Origin: Flavobacterium marginilacus
Lineage (GTDB): Bacteria > Bacteroidota > Bacteroidia > Flavobacteriales > Flavobacteriaceae
Assembly: GCF_026870155.1 (NCBI RefSeq)
Contig: NZ_CP113975.1
Coordinates: forward strand, 1,922,001 to 1,986,000
DNA: 64,000 nucleotides
Direction: 5' to 3'
Positions within the stretch are counted from its first letter, which is position 1, and each line of letters opens with the position of its first letter. Below the pieces are notes generated by a model. It searched no databases. It was not told the origin of the DNA and worked only from the letters and a program-made list of their open reading frames with translations. Position numbers and translations under genes: made by a program. Shown piece by piece: positions 37,289 through 45,514 of the stretch.

Positions 37289-37366
37289 TTAAAACCCTTT
37301 TTTTACTTTCCCGTACAGGAGCTTCCGCTGGCCGCTCTTTACGGGAAGTAAAAAATAGTGTTTTAA
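37289..37366. repeat. Long hairpin intergenic repeat
   Basis: The arms 37289-37315 and 37340-37366 pair over about 27 bases with few mismatches (core TTTCCCGTA / TACGGGAAG). The G+C-rich loop contains GCTTCCGCTGGCCGCTC. A related G+C-rich stretch, CTATCCGCTGTAGCTCTCC, lies just left of it. It looks like one of the G+C-rich repeats scattered in Flavobacterium intergenic DNA. Confidence 0.65.
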
Positions 37367-37701
37367 TAAAATGAAAGTGCTTACAAAAAAGTATTTAATT
37401 TTTGTAATTTAATTGCATTGCAATTAGCCAGCTGAACTTCAAAATTGGGATTGCGTTTCTAAAAGATTATTGTTTTCTATTAAAGTTTTTACAGCTGTTT
37501 CAGTATCTAAAGATATTTAAGAGAAAATAATGTTTTTTATATGATTAATTACAATTTGTATGTTATTTGATACTGCTTTTTTAAATTCAAAAATAAATTA
37601 TATTTTATTTTAATATTGGTTTTAAATATGTATTTGACTTTTTTTGGATTTAAAAAGAAAAATATTTTTTTTAGATCTCAAATATTGTAAAAAAATGAAA
37701 T

Positions 37702-37733
37702 TTTGATTTTAAAGATTAAAGTTTTTATATTTG
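37702..37733 (+). promoter_or_regulatory. Bacteroidota-type promoter of the APC permease
   Basis: TTTG at 37702-37705, a 20-bp spacer, and TATATTTG at 37726-37733 match the -33/-7 consensus (TTTG, TAnnTTTG). It lies 85 bp upstream of the ATG at 37818. Confidence 0.65.
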
Positions 37734-37817
37734 GACTTTATTGTTTTTTCTTTTAGATAGAAAAAATGTTGAAAAAAATGCAGCTTAACAGTGGTTTCTA
37801 ACGATAAAATTAACAAC

Positions 37818-39749
37818 ATGGCATTAAAAGGACTTTTTAGAAAAAAAACAGTTCAGGATATTTTAAAGCAGGTCGAGAAAAATAATTTAGAAGGGCATGA
37901 AGCGCTTGGAAAACATCTGACTACGAAAGATTTAACTGCTTTTGGAATTGCCGCTATTGTAGGTGCCGGTATTTTTAGCACGATTGGGAAAGCCAGTTTT
38001 GATGGAGGCCCAGCTGTAATTTTTCTGTTTTTGTTTACTGCTATTGCCTGTAGTTTTGCCGCTTTTGCTTATGCTGAATTCGCTTCGATGGTTCCAGTTT
38101 CGGGGAGTGCCTATACGTATTCGTATGTAGCTTTTGGAGAATTAATTGCATGGATTATTGGCTGGGCTTTGATAATGGAATACTCCGTAGGAAATATAAC
38201 CGTCGCCATATCTTGGAGTGATTATTTTACGGGACTGCTCTCCAGCGGAGGGATAGATTTACCGCAATGGGTACAGATGGATTATTTAACTGCTTCCAAT
38301 GGTTTCAAAGATGCTGCTGCTTTGATGGAAGGAGGGAAGTCTTTTGAAAATTTAAGTGCAGGACTTCAAAATGCATATACTGCTTGGACAACATCTCCAG
38401 TAATTGGTTCTTTTCATTTTGTTGCCGATTTGCCCGCACTTTTAATCATCGTTTTGATTACAGCATTGATTTACCGTGGAATGAAAGAATCCCGGAATGC
38501 CAGCAACATAATGGTTGTAGTAAAGCTTTGCATTGTTTTATTGGTAATCGCCGTTGGTATATTTTATGTTGATACAAAAAATTGGCATCCGTTTGCACCG
38601 AATGGAGTTTCGGGAGTGCTAAAAGGAGTTTCGGCAGTGTTCTTTGCTTATATTGGTTTCGATGCTATTTCGACCACTGCTGAAGAGTGCAAAAACCCGC
38701 AGCGTGATTTGCCAAGAGGAATGATGTGGGCAATTATTATATGTACCGTTCTTTACATCGCCATTACATTAGTGCTTACCGGAATGGTAACTTATGATAA
38801 ACTGGATGTTGGCGATCCATTGGCTTTTGTTTTTGATCAATTGGATTTAAAATGGATGTCGGGAATTATTGCCGTAAGTGCTGTGGTTGCAATGGCTAGT
38901 GTTTTGTTGGTTTTCCAGATGGGACAGCCGCGTATCTGGATGAGCATGAGCCGGGATGGTTTACTGCCTAAGAAATTCTCTAACGTGCATCCGAAGTTTA
39001 AAACGCCATCTTTCGCAACAGTTGTGGTTGGTTTTGTTGTTGCCGTGCCAGCATTGTTTATGAACCTGACTATGGTTACCGATTTATGCAGTATTGGTAC
39101 TCTGTTTGCTTTTGTATTAGTTTGTGCTGGAGTTCTGGCTTTGCAGAATAGAACTGATATTCCGAGAGGAAAATTCAAAACGCCTTATATTAATTCAAAA
39201 TATATCTTTCCATTATTGATTGGAGTTTCTTTGATCATAGCTTTTACTTACAACAAAAAAGCAACTATGGATTTTATTACCAATGAAACCAAAATCAATG
39301 CGCCAGAATTTATCATCACTTCCATAAATAAAGATGATACTCAAAAAGTATATGATTACTTGCTGCATATTGAAGGAAAAACAAGTGTGACCGAGAAGAT
39401 GGATGCTGAGCATTTGTTAAGCCAATATCAGGAAGATGATGCTAAATATGCTACTGTAGTTGCAGGTTTGCCAATTTCGGATTCTATAAAATACGAAAGC
39501 GGTTTTGATTTATTTAAGCACAAAATTCCGATGTGGATTTTCTTATTTGTGGTAGTTGGATTGGTGTTTTGGTCTTGGAAAGAGAACTTGTCATTGATTC
39601 CGCTTTTGGGTTTAATCTGCTGTTTGTATATGATGGCTGAACTTAGTGTTTGGAACTGGATTTACTTTACCATTTGGTTGATAATTGGATTGGTAATTTA
39701 TTTCGGTTTCAGCCGTAAGAATAGTAAATTGAATTTAGATAGAGAGTAG
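37818..39749 (+). CDS. APC-superfamily amino acid permease
   Basis: 643 residues from the ATG at 37818; an in-frame GTG at 37791 is less likely. The first helix has DLTAFGIAAIVGAGIFSTIG, the substrate-binding G-A-G-I-F motif of cationic-amino-acid-type permeases, followed by the second-helix region AFAYAEFASMVPVSGSAYTYSY. Twelve or more helices are visible. A soluble insert (about 470-560, IDKDD-like acidic part) splits the last helices, making it longer than most. Imports amino acids across the inner membrane; the substrate is unknown. It is a single-gene unit with its own promoter and terminator. Confidence 0.9.
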   Translation: MALKGLFRKKTVQDILKQVEKNNLEGHEALGKHLTTKDLTAFGIAAIVGAGIFSTIGKASFDGGPAVIFLFLFTAIACSFAAFAYAEFASMVPVSGSAYTYSYVAFGELIAWIIGWALIMEYSVGNITVAISWSDYFTGLLSSGGIDLPQWVQMDYLTASNGFKDAAALMEGGKSFENLSAGLQNAYTAWTTSPVIGSFHFVADLPALLIIVLITALIYRGMKESRNASNIMVVVKLCIVLLVIAVGIFYVDTKNWHPFAPNGVSGVLKGVSAVFFAYIGFDAISTTAEECKNPQRDLPRGMMWAIIICTVLYIAITLVLTGMVTYDKLDVGDPLAFVFDQLDLKWMSGIIAVSAVVAMASVLLVFQMGQPRIWMSMSRDGLLPKKFSNVHPKFKTPSFATVVVGFVVAVPALFMNLTMVTDLCSIGTLFAFVLVCAGVLALQNRTDIPRGKFKTPYINSKYIFPLLIGVSLIIAFTYNKKATMDFITNETKINAPEFIITSINKDDTQKVYDYLLHIEGKTSVTEKMDAEHLLSQYQEDDAKYATVVAGLPISDSIKYESGFDLFKHKIPMWIFLFVVVGLVFWSWKENLSLIPLLGLICCLYMMAELSVWNWIYFTIWLIIGLVIYFGFSRKNSKLNLDRE

Positions 39750-39812
39750 TTTTTTTTAAGAATATAGATGATAGAGGAAAGAAAATAGACTTTGACTTTG
39801 GGAGAATATTAT

Positions 39813-39848
39813 AAAACGCTGCTGGAAATGCTTTTCAGCAGCGTTTTT
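39813..39848 (+). terminator. Terminator after the APC permease
   Basis: AAAACGCTGCTG and CAGCAGCGTTTT form a perfect 12-bp stem with an 11-base loop and a run of Ts. It lies about 65 bp after the permease stop. Confidence 0.9.
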
Positions 39849-39910
39849 GTATTATGGAATTGCTAATTTGTTAAGGAGATATAATGGTACATCTGTTTAT
39901 TGTGGTGAAT

Positions 39911-40456
39911 TTATCTTGAATATTTTAAAATCACTCCGCCTGTTGTAAGCTGTTGGGTTGAAACAAGAGATAGATTTTTAGGAACAATGCCTTGTCTGAA
40001 TAATGGCTGTCCATTGCCTAAAAGAACTGGTGCAATGCAAATTCGGTATTCGTCAAAAAGATCCTCATTTATAAAAGTTTCAGAAAGGTTTGCACTGCCA
40101 AAAACATACATGTCTTTTCCATCTTGTTTTTTTAGTTTTTTAATTTCGGCAGCAGCGTTCTCACTGATAAGCGTTGTGTTGTTCCAATCGGCGGTTTTTA
40201 ATGTTTTGGAAATAACAATTTTTGGAATTCCATTCATCAAATCGGCAACTTCGCCTTTTTCGTTAGTCCAATAGGCTGCCATTCCTTCATAGGTTACTCG
40301 CCCGAATATAATGCAATCCGCAGCATTTAACTGTTCGATGCTTAATCGTTCAAGCTCTTCTCCATAAACAGTACCATGAAAGGATAAATCCCAATTTTGG
40401 TTTCCTTCAAAGCAGCCGTCGAGGGTCATTACGTTCCACATTATCAGTTTTCTCAT
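39911..40456 (-). CDS. RibD C-terminal/dihydrofolate-reductase-like protein
   Basis: 181-residue NADPH-binding reductase-like protein. Visible family features are MTLDGCFEG near the start, CIIFGRVTYEGMAAYW (about 48-63), the central KIVISKTL and the cofactor-loop region MYVFGSANLSETFI. It lacks an RibD deaminase domain, so it is a stand-alone relative, often of unknown substrate. A 40-bp gap separates it from the gene upstream on the same strand. Confidence 0.85.
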   Translation of the reverse strand: MRKLIMWNVMTLDGCFEGNQNWDLSFHGTVYGEELERLSIEQLNAADCIIFGRVTYEGMAAYWTNEKGEVADLMNGIPKIVISKTLKTADWNNTTLISENAAAEIKKLKKQDGKDMYVFGSANLSETFINEDLFDEYRICIAPVLLGNGQPLFRQGIVPKNLSLVSTQQLTTGGVILKYSR

Positions 40457-40496
40457 TTTGCTGCTTTTTTAGAAATAGCTTTTTGCTTGTATATTT

Positions 40497-41024
40497 CTAT
40501 TTTGTTTGAAAATGAATATCTTCACCTTTTGCCCTTGCCTTTCTGACCATTTCTTGTAAATCATTTGGCAATTCATATATAGAAACAAAAAAATCATCTA
40601 CCGCTACCATTTCGTTAAAATCATCAAACATTGTTGTTATTTGATTGAATGGGTGTGATTCCATTATATTTTGTGTAGAAAACTCAGAATCAAAATGAGA
40701 CAGTTTCAACATATCCCTAATTTCACGGGCTTTATTAGATACTGTTGCGTTTTTTGTTCCAAAGTAGTCGCTGATTTGATTTGCAGTGACATACGGTTCA
40801 AACGATTTGTCAAATAAAAAATTTATTGACCCTATGGCATAAATGACAGCTGCTGCCCAAATCTCAATTTTTCCTCTTTGAAAAGGGACATCTCTTTTTC
40901 GTCCAAGTTTTTTGATTAATTTTTCACATAGCTGGAAGTAATCGTCATCTAATTTTTGAGCGCAAAACGCTCCTGTCAGTTCTAGAAGTTTTTCTTCTAT
41001 TTGCTTTATTTCTTGTTTGGTCAT
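40497..41024 (-). CDS. DUF6398-like cytoplasmic protein
   Basis: 175 residues, no signal peptide. The middle part LGRKRDVPFQRGKIEIWAAAVIYAIGSINFLFDK, followed by YVTANQISDYFGTKNATVSNKAREIRDMLKL, resembles the cyclin/TFIIB-like helical domain of DUF6398 proteins; the second block looks like a helix-turn-helix. A C-terminal region about residues 140-175 has no visible motif. Function unknown; a nucleic-acid-binding role is possible but unproven. Likely cotranscribed with the RibD-like gene 40 bp downstream. Confidence 0.7.
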   Translation of the reverse strand: MTKQEIKQIEEKLLELTGAFCAQKLDDDYFQLCEKLIKKLGRKRDVPFQRGKIEIWAAAVIYAIGSINFLFDKSFEPYVTANQISDYFGTKNATVSNKAREIRDMLKLSHFDSEFSTQNIMESHPFNQITTMFDDFNEMVAVDDFFVSIYELPNDLQEMVRKARAKGEDIHFQTK

Positions 41025-41723
41025 ATTGTTCTTGCGCTTTTTAAAAATATTCTTTAAAAATATAAAACTAATTAAAGTCTCTTGATTTTTCTAGTAAATT
41101 TTATTGAAAATGGAAGTTTAACTTTTTTTAGAAAGAATTGAAATTAATTGGTTTGCAAAGGTTTTGCGAAAAGAGTCGGGAGACTTTTTGATTGATTTAT
41201 GTTATTAGGTGCATTAAAAAAAACGCAAAGTCAGTCCCGAAAGCTTTCGGGATTGTGGAGCTTTTGATGACGACTTTTGTACATTTGGAAGAGGTGGAAC
41301 CCGTTTCCGAAAGGGTATTTTTTTTGCCCACATCATTTATCCTAAATAAGCCCATGGATTACGTTTTGAACCCCATTTTTGGGGTTGTACAACCCCAAAT
41401 TTTACGTCTCGAACCCTAAAATTGGCGTTGTGGACCCCATTTTTTAGGTTGTATAATCCCAAATTTGGCGTCTCGAACCCCATCGATGGGGTTCGAGACG
41501 CCAAATTTGGGGTTTTTTACTGTTTTTTTGCGTGAGACGCATACTTGGTGGGGTGTGAGAGCACTTCCTATTCTAAATCATTCACTGAAAAAGTCGGGAG
41601 ACTTTTGACGGTTTTCTTGTTTTAATTGCTCAACTTTGCGGGAACGGATTACTACGTCAGTTCGCTATCGCTCGTGTGCAAATCCGCTCTATCGTTGCCG
41701 ACATATCCGAGCGATAGGGCTTT
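41025..41723. other. 699-bp gap packed with palindromes
   Basis: No convincing gene. It holds two AGTCGGGAGACTTTT copies near 41175 and 41592, the palindrome TCCCGAAAGCTTTCGGGA at 41235-41252, the repeat block with a 54-bp palindrome at 41371-41518, and the G+C-richer hairpin at 41661-41725. A 75-codon frame at 41192-41419 runs through the repeats and is not believed. Confidence 0.7.
41371..41518. repeat. Degenerate 20-23-bp repeats ending in a 54-bp perfect palindrome
   Basis: Six related units of the type GAACCCCAAATTTGGCGTTGTG occur head to tail, each ending near GTTGT or GTCTC. The last part, 41458-41511, is a perfect 54-bp inverted repeat centred on ATCGAT (27-bp arms, no mismatch) and is followed by TTTTTT at 41513-41518. 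Confidence 0.85.
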
Positions 41724-41725
41724 TT
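41661..41725. repeat. Hairpin element at the 3' end of the WG-repeat gene
   Basis: CTATCGCTCG (41665-41674) pairs perfectly with CGAGCGATAG (41708-41717). A competing stem GCTCTATCG / CGATAGGGC is followed by TTTTT, so it could end transcription on the plus strand. The left part (TACGTCAGTTCGCTATCGCT) resembles TACTTCGTCTGTTCGCTAAG at about 46897. Confidence 0.55.
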
Positions 41726-42709
41726 ATTTAATAATCCCAATATATCCTACTTCTCCATTCAATATTACCTTTGCTCGTCCATTATGAAAACTTTCCGCTT
41801 TGTTAAATTCAGGTTTAATAATCCATTTTCCAGTTGTGTCCATAAAACCCCATTTTCCGTTTTGCTCCACTCCTGCAAGACCTTCAGAAATAGTCAACAC
41901 GCAATCATAAATAATTGGAACTATACAATTGCCTTTTCGATTTATAAATCCCCATTTATCATTTTTTCTTACTCTCGCTAAACCCTCAGAAAAACTATTA
42001 GCAAAATCATATTGGAGTGGTATTACTTGATTTCCTTTCCTATCAATAAATCCACAGCTTTTATCTTGACTAAAACCTTGGGCATTTTTGTTTATATGTA
42101 CAGTTGCCAATCCCTCGGAAAATTCATCTATCCAATCATATATTGGTTTGATTACCCACTCCCCAGACTTATTTATATAGCCAAACTTATAGCCCTCCAA
42201 AGCTCTTGCTTTCGCCAATCCGTCTTTAAATTTATACGCAATACCCCGAAATTTTGGCTTGATTCGCCATTCTCCTTTTTTATTTATATAGCCAACCAAT
42301 CTGTTTTTTGCAACACCTGCCAATCCCTCAGAAAATTTAACATAACAATAATCAAATGGAGGATTTCCATCAAATACAGGTTGAATGACCCATTTTCCCT
42401 TTTTATCAATGAATCCTAATTTATTATTTTGTTGGGCTGCGGCTAAGCCTTCAGAAAATTCTCCTATAATTTCAAATTGAGGTGGTATTACCCATTTTTC
42501 AGTAGTGTCACCCCCCCCCATTTGCCATTTTTGTCTCTCACTCCGGCAAGCCCTTCAAAAAAAGGAATGCGTGAAAATCCGCATCCAAAGGTTATATTCA
42601 TAGTAGTTGATGGTGTTGTTACCCATCTCCATGTTACATCTCTTTGCGATCGAGCAATGAATCCGCTAGATAAGAGAATAAAAAAAATAGTGGTTTTGAG
42701 TATTTTCAT
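41724..42709 (-). pseudogene. WG-repeat protein, reading frame broken at a G9 tract
   Basis: The upstream frame starts at the ATG at 42709 with a signal peptide (MKILKTTIFFILLSSGFIARSQ) and one WG repeat (FFEGLAGVRDKNGKWG), then stops after the G tract. The downstream frame continues with DTTEKWVIPPQFE and seven more WG repeats (KFSEGLAGVAKN, GYINKKGEW, GFINRKGN and so on) to 41724. Nine consecutive C on the plus strand (42511-42519) mark the break. Ten Gs would restore KWGGGDTT, with the spacing of the intact repeat KWGFMDTT in the same protein. So this is a frameshift mutation, a phase-variable tract or a sequencing error. WG repeats are probable binding modules; function unknown. Confidence 0.8.
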
Positions 42710-42975
42710 AATACATATTTTAAAAAATGACACGTCAAAAGTTCTTCCCAAATTTTTTGATAAATATTTTTCTTTTAAACAACTGCAATTTATATAAATA
42801 ACAACTTATATCAGTATAATAGAACCAAAATTGGATAGATTGTACTCCTTTGGAACAAAAACTAAAAAACTATATAGTTATTGTTTTTATTAGAAATTAT
42901 CATGCAGACTTTTAATATGTTAACTTTTTGAACTTATTTAATTGGTTTTGTTATGAAATACAAAAGCTCCTAATC

Positions 42976-43046
42976 TAGCCCCGAAATGCAAATCCTTATA
43001 AACCGGGGTTCGGTTTATAAGATTGTAATGTAAAGCGGGACAAATC
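42976..43046. repeat. Hairpin repeat of the TAGCCCCGA...AAAGCGGGAC type
   Basis: AATCCTTATAAACC (42991-43004) pairs with GGTTTATAAGATT (43012-43024) with one bulged base and a GGGGTTC loop. It is bracketed by TAGCCCCGA and AAAGCGGGACAAATCTTG. From general knowledge this layout is typical of repeats found many times in Flavobacterium genomes; it has not been counted here. Confidence 0.65.
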
Positions 43047-43206
43047 TTGTGATGAAAAGCCAAATTTCTGCTCCTAAAAATAATTAAGTATCGGTTTGTT
43101 GAATTTGGTTGAGTTATTTAAAGGGTTTGTGGGGAATCCTTGAAGAAATCGTTATAATTCGAACAAAAAAGCTTAAATTTTAAACTTTAAACAAAACATT
43201 ATTCCT

Positions 43207-43214
43207 TACTTTTG
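43207..43214 (+). promoter_or_regulatory. -7 promoter element of lpdA
   Basis: TACTTTTG fits TAnnTTTG and ends 27 bp before the lpdA ATG. No clear -33 TTTG is seen upstream. Confidence 0.45.
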
Positions 43215-43241
43215 CTTCACTAAAAATAAAAAACACATACT

Positions 43242-44645
43242 ATGAGTTCATTTGACGTAGTCATTATAGGTTCTGGGCCAGGAGGATATGTTTCGGCTAT
43301 CCGTTGTGCACAATTGGGTTTCAAAACTGCAATTATAGAAAAATATTCAACTTTGGGCGGAACTTGCTTAAATGTAGGCTGTATTCCATCTAAAGCGTTG
43401 TTGTCGTCTTCACATCATTATGCTGAAATTAAGCATTTTGCCGATCACGGAATTGAAGTTTCGGGTGATGTAAAAATCAATTTGGAGAAAATGATTGCCC
43501 GTAAACAAGCAGTTGTAGATCAGACATCTGGAGGAGTTAATTTCCTGATGGAGAAAAATAAAATTACCGTTTTTAATGGTTTAGGTTCTTTTGTGGATGC
43601 GACTCACGTTGCTGTTGCAAAAGCAGATGGAACGTCAGAAACTATTGAGGCTAAAAATATTATCATTGCTACCGGTTCTAAACCATCGTCTTTGCCTTTT
43701 ATCAAAATCGACAAGGAAAGAATCATCACTTCAACAGAAGCTTTGGCGCTTAATGAAGTTCCGAAACACCTTGTGATCATTGGTGGTGGTGTGATCGGGA
43801 TTGAATTGGGTCAAGTCTATTTACGATTGGGAGCCGAGGTTTCGGTTGTGGAATTCATGGACAGAATTATTCCTGGAATGGACGGTGCTTTGTCTAAAGA
43901 ATTGACTAAAGTGCTGAAAAAACAAGGAATGAAATTCTACACTTCGCACAAAGTACAATCGGTTGAGCGTAAAGGTGATGCCGTGATTGTTCAGGCTGAA
44001 AATGCAAAAGGTGAAGTGATTACTTTGGAAGGGGATTATTCTTTGGTTTCTGTTGGCCGTCGTCCTTATACTGATGGTTTGAACGCAGAAAATGCAGGAG
44101 TTAAAATTTCGGATAGAGGACAAGTAGAGGTAAATGATCATTTGCAGACTTCTGTTCCAAATATTTATGCAATTGGTGACGTGGTTCGTGGAGCGATGTT
44201 GGCTCACAAAGCGGAAGAAGAAGGAACTATGGTTGCTGAAATCTTGGCTGGTCAAAAACCGCACATTGACTACAACTTGATTCCTGGTGTGGTTTACACT
44301 TGGCCAGAGGTTGCTGCTGTTGGACAAACCGAGGAGCAATTGAAAGCTTCGGGAACAAAATACAAAGTGGGAAGTTTTCCTTTCAAAGCTTTAGGACGTG
44401 CTCGTGCGAGTGCCGATCTTGACGGATTTGTAAAAATCCTTGCTGATGAAAAAACAGATGAAGTTCTTGGTGTTCACATGATTGGTGCCAGAACTGCTGA
44501 TTTGATAGCAGAAGCGGTTACTGCGATGGAATACAAAGCTTCTGCCGAAGATATTTCCAGAATGTCACATGCGCACCCAACATTTGCGGAAGCAGTAAAA
44601 GAAGCAGCATTGGCAGCAACGGACAACAGAGCTTTGCACGTATAA
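43242..44645 (+). CDS. lpdA: Dihydrolipoyl dehydrogenase (E3)
   Basis: 467-residue FAD enzyme that reoxidises dihydrolipoamide in the pyruvate, 2-oxoglutarate and branched-chain dehydrogenase complexes and in glycine cleavage, passing electrons to NAD+. Visible are the FAD-binding GSGPGGYVSA, the redox pair Cys42/Cys47 in GGTCLNVGCIPSK, the NAD-binding GGGVIGIELG, the second FAD motif YAIGDVV, and the catalytic His in HAHPTFAEAVKEAA near the C-terminus. Full standard length. It is a single-gene unit with its own terminator. Confidence 0.97.
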   Translation: MSSFDVVIIGSGPGGYVSAIRCAQLGFKTAIIEKYSTLGGTCLNVGCIPSKALLSSSHHYAEIKHFADHGIEVSGDVKINLEKMIARKQAVVDQTSGGVNFLMEKNKITVFNGLGSFVDATHVAVAKADGTSETIEAKNIIIATGSKPSSLPFIKIDKERIITSTEALALNEVPKHLVIIGGGVIGIELGQVYLRLGAEVSVVEFMDRIIPGMDGALSKELTKVLKKQGMKFYTSHKVQSVERKGDAVIVQAENAKGEVITLEGDYSLVSVGRRPYTDGLNAENAGVKISDRGQVEVNDHLQTSVPNIYAIGDVVRGAMLAHKAEEEGTMVAEILAGQKPHIDYNLIPGVVYTWPEVAAVGQTEEQLKASGTKYKVGSFPFKALGRARASADLDGFVKILADEKTDEVLGVHMIGARTADLIAEAVTAMEYKASAEDISRMSHAHPTFAEAVKEAALAATDNRALHV

Positions 44646-44695
44646 TAGAAATGCACTGAGAATTTTTACAGCGGTAAATCTTTATAATTTTGCAC

Positions 44696-44735
44696 AAAAA
44701 AACGACTCGATTTAAATTCGACTCGTTTTTTTTTG
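44696..44735 (+). terminator. Terminator after lpdA
   Basis: AAAACGA pairs with TCGTTTT and TCGA with TCGA, separated by one C-C mismatch, around a TTTAAAT loop; nine Ts follow. The A run on the left may let it also serve the minus-strand gene. Confidence 0.75.
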
Positions 44736-44824
44736 TTTTTAATCAGAGGTGAATTGTTTTTTGCATAAAAAATCACCTCATCTATTAATTTTGAGATGGA
44801 TGATTTCTTTTATAAAAATGCTAA

Positions 44825-45199
44825 TTACGCTTTGAATAAGCTTTTATAATTTTTCCAATAACTGTAGATTAGAAATAAATTACCCGAGAAAACAAAGATA
44901 GCTAATGGTATTCCGTTTGGATTTAGGAAAAAATTTATGAATAGTATATTTGTGCTGACGGGGAGAACCATAATATTTGACAAAGTAACATACTTTCCTG
45001 TGATAAATGAAATGCCGCATAATAATTCCACCGTTTTAACCATTGGCATTAAATAGACTGCAGAAATTAAGCCCAATTGAAAAGCTTTAAAATCTCCGCT
45101 GCTTGAGAGATCTGGCATTAAATTAAAAAAATAGGCGAGGGATACTAAAACTAGCAATAAGCCAATTATTGTACGGATAAAGAAAGTAGCAGTTTTCAT
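44825..45199 (-). CDS. DoxX-like small membrane protein
   Basis: 124 residues with four hydrophobic helices: FIRTIIGLLLVLVSLAYFF, the helix with MVKTVELLCGISFITG, VLPVSTNILFINFFL, and IFVFSGNLFLIYSYW. It matches the DoxX-type fold. The role of these proteins is mostly unknown. It stands alone between lpdA and pabB, with no clear operon partner. Confidence 0.75.
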   Translation of the reverse strand: MKTATFFIRTIIGLLLVLVSLAYFFNLMPDLSSSGDFKAFQLGLISAVYLMPMVKTVELLCGISFITGKYVTLSNIMVLPVSTNILFINFFLNPNGIPLAIFVFSGNLFLIYSYWKNYKSLFKA

Positions 45200-45514
45200 A
45201 TTTTTTATTTTTTTTGGTTAAATGTTTAAGTGATAACTCAAGGGCAGCGGGAGTTGCTGTTGTAATGCCTTATTCATCCATTTACCATTGATAGTTTTTA
45301 GAGGCGGAAAAACTAAGTCCTTAATCTTCATGACAAATTTAGTTAATTTTTTTATTAATCTTTAATTTTAGAGTCTTTTTATTGTGAATAATATCTTAAA
45401 ATTGAAGGTGTTATGTTTTTTGTCATTGATTTCTTGTTTAGCAGTTTTGTAAAACTTCTGCTTGAGAAGCGATATTTTTTGTTGTAATTTTGAATTTCAT
45501 AAACAGATTGATTT
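45200..45514. other. Divergent gap before pabB
   Basis: 315 bp between the divergent DoxX-like gene and pabB. Apart from the pabB promoter at 45461-45492 I see nothing specific. Confidence 0.5.
45461..45492 (+). promoter_or_regulatory. Bacteroidota-type promoter of pabB
   Basis: CTTG at 45461-45464 (TTG is the conserved part of the -33 box), a 20-bp spacer, and TAATTTTG at 45485-45492 match the -33/-7 pattern. It ends 22 bp before the TTG start codon. Confidence 0.55.

Larger units (their letters stand above)
37136..37817. other. Divergent gap with hairpin element and promoter
   Basis: 682 bp between diverging genes. It holds the hairpin repeat at 37289-37366 and the promoter at 37702-37733 for the permease. 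No ORF seen. Confidence 0.6.
42710..43241. other. Gap upstream of lpdA
   Basis: 532 bp. It holds the hairpin repeat at 42976-43046 and the promoter element at 43207-43214. No ORF seen. Confidence 0.6.

Noticed and set aside
41192..41419. 75-codon plus-strand ORF
   Set aside because: It is built from the palindromic repeats (GAACCCC/GGGGTT words), has no motif and no promoter.
41371..41518. Possible CRISPR array
   Set aside because: Units are degenerate, run into each other without unique spacers, and no cas gene is in the window.
42012..42419. 135-codon plus-strand ORF
   Set aside because: It is antisense to the WG repeats and repeats with their period, so it is a shadow of that gene.
41724..42521. 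Intact WG-repeat gene starting at 42521
   Set aside because: That start lies in the G tract and leaves the signal peptide in another frame; the gene is better read as frameshifted.
43821..44339. 172-codon minus-strand ORF
   Set aside because: It lies wholly antisense to lpdA; Ser/Asn/His-rich product with no motif.
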